Notes under the pieces: generated by a model
Databases searched by the model: none
What the model was told of the DNA's origin: nothing
Seen by the model: only the letters and a program-made list of their open reading frames with translations
Source: Alnus glutinosa
Taxonomy: Eukaryota > Streptophyta > Magnoliopsida > Fagales > Betulaceae
NCBI RefSeq assembly: GCF_958979055.1
Contig: NC_084896.1
Coordinates: 27,837,501 to 27,901,500 of the forward strand
Length of the DNA: 64,000 nucleotides
Reading direction: 5' to 3'
Position numbers and translations under genes: made by a program
Shown: positions 57,397-64,000 of the stretch, piece by piece
Numbering within the stretch: position 1 is the first letter of the stretch
Layout: every line of letters starts with the position of its first letter

Positions 57397-60300
57397 ATGG
57401 CAGAACCAATAGTCAACAAAGAAGAAGAAGAAGAAGAAGAAGCAGAGAGTACAATCGGAATGGAATGTTCTACAGAGAGAATGGGCCGGAATGAGAAGAG
57501 GAAGGCGAAGAAGAAGATGAAGAGGAAGCAGATGAGGAAGGAGATGGCGGAGAAGGAGCGAGAGGAAAACGAGGAGAGGCTGAGGGATCCGGAGGAGCAG
57601 AGGAGGCTGAGGATGATAGAGGAGGAAGAGAAGGAGAGGGTGGAGAGGGCGAGGAGGGAGTTCGAGGAGCGAGAGAGGGCGTGGATCGAAGCGATGGAAA
57701 GGAAGAAGAAGGAGAAGGAAGAAGAAGAGGAGGAGGAGCGAAGGAAGGCTCTGGAAGAAGAGGAACAGTCGAAGAGACAACAGGTTCGTTGAATTTTCAA
57801 TCCCGCTGAGTTCTGTTTGGCAGCCGAGAAAGGGTGGAAAAGAAAAAAAGAAAAGAAAATCAGGTTATGAAAGTTTAATCTTCTTCTTTGTCTAAATTGC
57901 TTTGCATAAAATGGCAGGTTGAGAATGAGAATGAGCTAGGTGAAGGTGATGATTGGGAATATGCAGAAGAAGGACCTGCGGAGATCATCTGGCAAGGAAA
58001 TGAAATAACTGTCAAGAAGAAAAAGGTCAGGGTTCCAAAGAGAGGCGCCAACCAACAAAGTAGGAAAGAGGTATGCCACATCAATCACAAACTCAATTTG
58101 GATAATTGTTTTTGTGGTTGTGTTTTTTATGTTTAGAATTCGACGATTTTCAATCGTGGAGGTTATCGTTTACTTTGCAGAATGCCGATCGGCCTACGTC
58201 GAATCCTCTTCTTCCACAGTCTGAAGCTTTTACTAATTATAAGAATGTGTCAGCAGCATCAACGGAACAGATTGTCGAGAATGTCACTCAACAAGTTCCA
58301 AATTTTGGAACTGAACAGGTAACCATATGTGGGTGCACATATATAAATTATTTGCTTCTATCGTGATAACTTCATATATATTCTGATAGTTCTGAATTCT
58401 TGTGTTTGATGTGTTTTACGGGTGCTCATCATATTCGTTATAAAGGACCATAGGCTCTAGGGTTGAGTCCATATTGTATACTTTTCGTGTACGCGGGCTT
58501 AACCCTTTTTTCTCAATAAGATCTGAATTATTTATCCAGAAAAAAAAAAAAAAAAAAGGACCATAAGCTCTAATTATTAAAACCGATACTTGTATATTTG
58601 GCAGGATAAAGCTCATTGTCCTTTCCATTTAAAAACTGGAGCTTGTCGGTTTGGTCTGCGTTGCAGCAGAGTTCATTTTTACCCTGAGAAATCATGCACG
58701 CTGCTTATCAGAAACATGTACAACGGTCCTGGCCTTGCTTGGGAGCAAGACGAGGGGCTTGAGGTCTGTAAATGCTGCCTTCATGTGATTCTTGTATCCT
58801 GATAATAACTCTGGAAAGCTTCTATGCTGTCGTGGAAAGTGGAAACAAAAGACTTGGATTATGTGTAATACTGAAACAAACTCTTATAAAGTGTTAATAA
58901 GTAACTAGTTGAGTGTTTATATAGCATGAGTAAGCTGATCTTTTTTCTTTTTCTTTTTGTTATTATATGCAGCGCATAAATAGTGTTAGGAATGGCATTT
59001 GTCAATACTTGGAACATCTTACTTGGTGATTTTTATCTAGTGTATACATTTTGAATTAGTGCGTTATCAGCATGAGAGCAAGCTGTTGACACCATGCCAG
59101 ACACATTGAAATAATTTTTAGCAACTCACTTGCACTGTCTTATGTGAAATTTGCCTAATATTTCCATATTTGTTTCCCTATAAATCCTGATGCAGAAAGA
59201 TATTGTTTGTTTAGTATTCCAAAACCGTGTTACCATTTGAACTTTTACATTTGTGTCAATCTATCTTTATGTGTGTATCTTAATTCAGAAATGATTTGAT
59301 TCAGTCCTTTTCACATTTAGAATTATCATTGCTCTTACACTTATCAAAAAAAAAAAATATCATTGCTCTTCTTTGACTTCAAATCAGAAATTCATCTCAA
59401 GATTCACTGCAATGAAGGTTCATGGTTTTGCCCTTGGTTGGTTGGAGTAAAAGAAATTAGCAATAATGTATCCTACTTGCTGGTCTCAAGGGTGGTTATC
59501 TTACAATATTTCCCTTTTCTTTTCTTTTTTTTCTTTGAATTGTTCATCTCCTGGATTATTACTTTTTTCCTTTCATTCTTTCTTTCTTTTAGCTTCCTTT
59601 TCCATTTCATTTCATTTCTTTCTTTCTTCTTTGATCTTGTAATATAAATTTAATCATAATGCCCTATAATTGCGAATTTTTTTTGTAGTCATAGCTGTTA
59701 TGGAAAAATACATTTATTCCTAATGATGCTTCAGTTATTTCTATCTCATACAAATATTTATAAAGACAGTCCTAATATTGTTTCATATTTGAGATTTGTT
59801 ACCTTAGGAAACTTTTGATAGTTAAATTACTTCATGAGTTGTCCTGCAAGCTCTTGTTCCTTAACGAGTATAGTTTTTGTATCCTGGGAGAATTGGAGCT
59901 CTCTGCTGATAATGACCATTACCTTGCAAGGTTTGAGAACTCAGGCAATGATACTTGTATGTGGATACATTCGGCACTTTCTTTACTTATGTTAAAGACG
60001 AAAAGAACGAAGAGAAAAATGTAAATAGTCCATTAGACCTTAATATTTACTTATGTGACGCAAGTTTGTTATGAAGTCTAACGGTCTCATGAACTTTGCA
60101 AATCCTTTCATGCTTTGCATTTGCTTTAGGCATTAGGACTAAAGGGTTATCAAACCAAAGCTCTTTGAGTTAATTAATATGTTCTCAGCATTTGCAAATC
60201 CTTTCATGCTTGCTTTTTCTAGTTTTCATGTTTTTCTTGATCTTTTTTTTTCTTTTAGTTAGGTGTTTCTCTTGTATACTTACTATGTACCTGGATTGCA

Positions 60301-60655
60301 CATTTTGCACTTTTTAATAAATTGCATTTACTTATTAAAAAAAAAAAAAAACCACCTAATTTAATCAGGACTGTCGCAATAATTGCTCTTTGTTCCTGTT
60401 TTATCCTTAATGTCCTGAACAGCCCAGTGTCAACTACGAAGTCTCCTTGTCTGTCAGAACAATAGCTATGTAGCAAGCCTTAGCAGTAGACAAGTACAGT
60501 TTGAAGCGTAATCTTCCAACTACTAAAGCTAGTTGCCAATGTGAATAATAAGCTATATGCAACCTCCTCTTGGTCTAAGTCCCTTGCATTTTTGCATGAA
60601 GATGCAACCTCCTTTGGTTTGCTATTTCTTTAACATGTTCACATACACGCTCAAT

Positions 60656-60711
<56 letters not shown>

Positions 60712-63249
60712 TGGTGTCTGGATGGGTGGATGTGCTTGTTTGTGTTTTTGCTTCTTTGGTTTCCTTGTGTCCTTAGTTTGCTAATTGAAGGGTGAAGTAT
60801 ATTGCAACCCAGATTTTAAATATGTCCTTATTCCAGAACATAAGAACTTATTTTTCAGCTGGGAATTTGTATGTAGCTCTTTTAATTAATTTGGCTTACT
60901 TTCAGAAATTTTAATTTGACTTGAAAATTATATATCTGAACACTCGACCATTTTTCCTCCCGAACTTTGAATTCATTATTTTCTTCTCCAAAGGTGACTG
61001 AACTTCCTGATTACAGCCCAATTTTATAGCAGCTCAATTTGGGGTGGCTCCATGGCTGCCCCATTTGTATTTTATCAAATTGTCATGAATAGTGGCAGAA
61101 GTTGAAACCACAATCATGATTTGTGGAGGCTTTAGGGCTCATCTTTATGGTTTTATAGTACTAGGATCCATGTCTGTTTCTTTTTATCTTATAATTAGCT
61201 AATGCGTATATTTCTGACTAAGTATTCTGGTTTGATTTGTTCCCCCCACCCCCCCTCTTTTAATTTTCAGTTCACAGATGAAGAGGTTGAACGTAGTTAT
61301 GAAGAATTTTACGAGGATGTGCACACTGAGTTCTTGAAGTTTGGAGAAATTGTGAACTTTAAGGTTGTTGACTGCTGTGATGTGTTGTTTTGGCCAAATA
61401 TTCCTATAAAGTCTTCTCATCACATCTTGGGATGTTGTGTTTATTGACTATTGAGGAAACATTTTTATCAACTATTGTTAGTTTATAATTAACAACTATG
61501 AAACTTTTTTCCCTGGTGCTAAAATGCAGGGAGTTATTATTTTTGTTGTGTCTTAGTAAAGTTGGATATGTAGATATATATATATATATATATATATTCT
61601 GCTCTGAAGCAGTAAAATATCCTGACAAGACTATCAGTAGCTTTTTTCTCCATGTAGGATAGTTGATACAAATTCTGGATGTTGTAAGTTGTGTTCGCAT
61701 TACCACTTAATATGTTTGTACCTTAACTTCTCGCTTTATCTATCAAGTAAATATTTTACTATGACCGTGAGAATTTCTGCTTTTGTGCTAAAATTCAAAT
61801 GCTTTCCCACTCTATCAAGAGACTTGTTATCTGTCTGGTTCCTATAAAGTACAAAGAACCCTATTAGGATGCCTTTGCGTCCTAAGCATTTTTGAATATG
61901 TCTAAGCATTTTCCTTTTTATACCCTCACTTTCTGATAAATATATTAATAGAGAAAGAACCAGAGCATTTTGTTGTGGAACAAAAATATAGAGCCTCGAA
62001 CTTGCTTTTTCTAAACTTTGACTCTGTAATCAATCTTAGAGTAACAAATGTCATATCGTTGTCAGGTGTGTAGAAATGGCTCATTTCACTTGCGGGGAAA
62101 TGTTTATGTACAGTATAAGTCATTGGATTCAGCTGTTCTTGTTTATCATTCTATCAATGGTCGGTACTTTGCTGGCAAACAGGTATTGTATTTGCTTCAA
62201 GTGTGAAGTCTCTTCAATATAAGTCACTACATTCTGCTTATTTTAGCTAAATGCACTTAATTTCTTGCATGAGTAGTTACTTATCAAAAAAATTTCTTGC
62301 ATGAGTAGTTGGCTCTATCTCAAGAGGATATACCTTCTACCATATTTCATAATCTAGCTTTTTTATTTTAGAACTTTGGTATTTGAAATGGTTTACCATT
62401 TGAATTGGAATGTGCTATGTGTCTGCTATATAACTTCTCATTTTTATGATTTGGTAGGCATGATAATTATGGTTTTCATACTTCACAATCTGCTTGCAAT
62501 TTTCCTGTGTGTGTGTGTTTTCCTTTGACTACAAAAGTCATTTTGCCTTTGACAGATGAGTATCTTATGTAATTAAAACATCACTCAAATCTAATATTTG
62601 GAGTATTCTTGGTGCATGCATAATGGACACTATTCCTGTTGGTCTTTTTACTTCCCACCTACGATTATTCACTTATATTTTTCAACTGTAGTTTCTTGGG
62701 GATGGTTTATTGATCTTGGTATTGTTTTTGGCAGGTAAAATGTGAATTTGTGAATGTGACCAGATGGAAGGTTGCCATATGTGGGGAGTATATGAAGTCG
62801 AGATTCAAGGTAGAATGAGCCCCTCACTTTTCTTCTTTTTATTTGAGTCAGTCAGTCTCGTACTCTAATTGGTTTGTTGCTTTCCATTATTCTTTTTTAT
62901 TTTGAACAAAGATGTCCCAAAATTTTGTTTTGGATGATGTAAGGACATTGGTCTTCAGTCTCTTGGTTCATGTTAATCTTGAGTCCTGCCCTCCGTTCTT
63001 GTTGATGACCTTTCTTGTTGCATCTTTTCAGACATGTTCTCATGGAACCGCTTGCAATTTTATCCACTGTTTCCGTAATCCTGGTGGAGACTATGAATGG
63101 GCTGATATTGATAAACCACCCCCAAAATATTGGGTGAAAAAGATGGCTGCTTTATTTGGTTATTCTGATGAAGCTGGGTACGAGAAACAGGTGGAGCAAG
63201 AAAATCTGGGTCTGCAAAGGTACTCTAGCAAGATGAGTACTGATGACAG
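57397..63249 (+). CDS. CCCH zinc-finger U2AF35-related splicing factor (ZRSR/Urp type), 5' part
   Basis: Eight exons are visible, joining in phase: 57397-57783, 57918-58070, 58181-58318, 58605-58763, 61271-61363, 62066-62182, 62735-62809, 63032-63249 (447 codons, ending in phase 2). The N-terminus is a long Glu/Lys/Arg-rich coiled coil (about 1-130). It is followed by the first CCCH finger (C231-x8-C240-x5-C246-x3-H250), a U2AF-homology RRM (about 255-355, [20 protein letters not shown]), and the second finger (C365...C376-x5-C382-x3-H386, [19 protein letters not shown]). This is the layout of ZRSR2/Urp and plant C3H5-like proteins, which recognise 3' splice sites, chiefly in the minor (U12) spliceosome, in the nucleus. 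The RS-like C-terminus lies beyond the window. Intron 4 is 2.5 kb. The reading AG|GAAACAG at about 63822 could be the next exon but stops soon, so I do not include it. Confidence 0.93.
59337..59357 (+). mobile_element. 21-nt LINE tail insertion
   Basis: ACACTTATC plus A12 lies between two exact copies of TATCATTGCTCTT (59324-59336 and 59358-59370). ACTTATC plus poly(A) is the 3' terminus of the LINEs at 36.4 and 40.76 kb, so this is an extreme 5' truncation. In intron 4 of the CCCH gene. Confidence 0.82.
60240..60352 (+). mobile_element. LINE 3' UTR fragment
   Basis: CTCTTGTATACTTACTATGTACCTGGATTGC...TTTTTAATAAATTGCATTTACTTATT and A14 closely resembles the LINE end at 40695-40780. In intron 4 of the CCCH gene; no clear target duplication. 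Confidence 0.7.
60660..60706. repeat. (GA)n microsatellite
   Basis: About 22 GA units in intron 4 of the CCCH gene. Confidence 0.95.
61571..61597. repeat. (TA)n microsatellite
   Basis: About 13 TA units in intron 5 of the CCCH gene. Confidence 0.9.
62279..62290 (+). mobile_element. 12-nt LINE tail insertion
   Basis: ACTTATCAAAAA lies between two exact 20-bp copies of AATTTCTTGCATGAGTAGTT (62259-62278 and 62291-62310). The inserted text is again the LINE 3' terminus. In intron 6 of the CCCH gene. Confidence 0.82.
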
Positions 63250-63547
63250 GTGTGCTTATAGTTTTAGCAGTAGATGCTGTTGCAGTACCTAGTAATTGTG
63301 AAATCTGCTATCTTACATTATGTTTTGTAATTCAATTTTTTAGTACTCATAGTTTATTCCACTTCTCAAACTTAAATAGGCCAGAGTAAGTGGATTTTTA
63401 TCTATTTTCATCAAAACCTTTAAACTATTAGAAACGTTTTTTTTCTCAACTTTCTCATTCCAAGCTAAATGTGATCCGGGATAGAGTTCCTAACAATCTG
63501 CCAGACCATTTTATTGATTTAGAAGGCCTAAAATCTGGAGAGAGGCC

Positions 63548-63640
63548 AATGAGCTCTAGCTCAAATGACACCTCCCCCATATAAGAACAAATTGGGAATT
63601 GAATTCGTGATTTTCAAGACCACCAGGTGTAGGTTTCAGT
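63548..63640 (+). mobile_element. tRNA-derived SINE remnant
   Basis: GAGCTCTAGCTCAAATGACAC resembles an A box and GGGAATTGAATTCGTGAT a degenerate B box. It lies in the intron after exon 8 of the CCCH gene. Weak evidence. Confidence 0.4.
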
Positions 63641-64000
63641 TTTACAAAAAAAAAGCCAGGAAGAAAAGGGACTGGAGGGAATTGAACGATTTTATCATTA
63701 TTTCTAGAAGAAATAGCTCGCAGAAGGCTGCCCTTTTGGTTTGTTAGTTTGTAAATCTAGGTCCCAAATAATGTTCAGAAACTAGACAATGAACAACACT
63801 ATTTACCCATATGCAAGCAGGAAACAGAATTGGTTGGTAGAAAACAGCAGCTGATGGTAATGTTTCTCTGTAATACTCTTCTGTGAATATTCAAATCTAT
63901 GTGCTATCTTTTCCTGGTGTAAAGTCCTTCATGGTTTTAATTTATATTTAAAATAAAGTCCAAGTCATTTAGGCAAAGATTGGCTTCCGGCTTTTGGTGT

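Noticed and set aside
57351-57800. Minus-strand Ser/Leu/Phe-rich ORFs
   Set aside because: Antisense of the Glu/Lys-rich first exon of the CCCH gene; composition artefact.
63822-63858. Possible next exon of the CCCH gene (after GCAAGCAG)
   Set aside because: In the required phase it stops after about 11 codons, which would remove the usual C-terminal region; the true exon is probably beyond the window.

Overview
The window is nuclear DNA of a woody eudicot (rosid-like; I cannot name the species). The reasons are split genes with GT-AG introns, AT-rich intergenic DNA, plant-specific families (plant mobile domain, CrRLK1L and LRR receptor kinases) and nested plant transposons. No rRNA, tRNA gene, CRISPR array or operon is visible.

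Layout. 0-3.8 kb: the 3' part of a Ty1/copia fossil, then fragments of two unrelated receptor-kinase genes. 3.8-36 kb: a tandem array of about 5-8 kb blocks, each built on a small secreted cysteine-rich peptide gene. The gene has two exons; the second is only 62 nt and lies 1.5-2.7 kb downstream, so a simple ORF scan misses it. Five copies and one scar are present. Copies 2 (12517-15622) and 3 (19919-21847) read intact, copy 1 has a frame slip at its splice junction, copy 4 lacks exon 2, copy 5 lacks exon 1, and a sixth (about 27 kb) keeps only flanks. A TRIM shared at one site by copies 2, 3 and 5 and absent from 1 and 4 orders the duplications.

35.8-44.3 kb (minus): a complete short-chain dehydrogenase gene of the pterin aldehyde reductase type. 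Its last exon is separated from exon 4 by a 6-kb intron holding a SINE, two LINE insertions and a copia fossil. A duplicate of this last exon sits orphaned at 22.9 kb, followed by a microhomology junction to sequence from upstream of the MAIN-LIKE gene; block 3 is thus a scarred copy of the 33.5-46.3 kb region.

44.9-56.4 kb: a truncated first exon of a MAIN-LIKE gene (46.87 kb), a LENG1/CIR-N-type gene (47.6-48.7 kb, minus), a Mutator-like element with a MITE nested in it, and the full seven-exon MAIN-LIKE gene (53145-56448). 57.4 kb to the end: the first eight exons of a ZRSR/Urp-type CCCH splicing factor, running off the right edge.

The host genes are independent loci. The striking biology is structural: repeated birth and partial loss of a secreted-peptide gene, reshuffling of exons between duplicated blocks, several elements with 9-bp target duplications, and two LINE insertions only 12 and 21 nt long.
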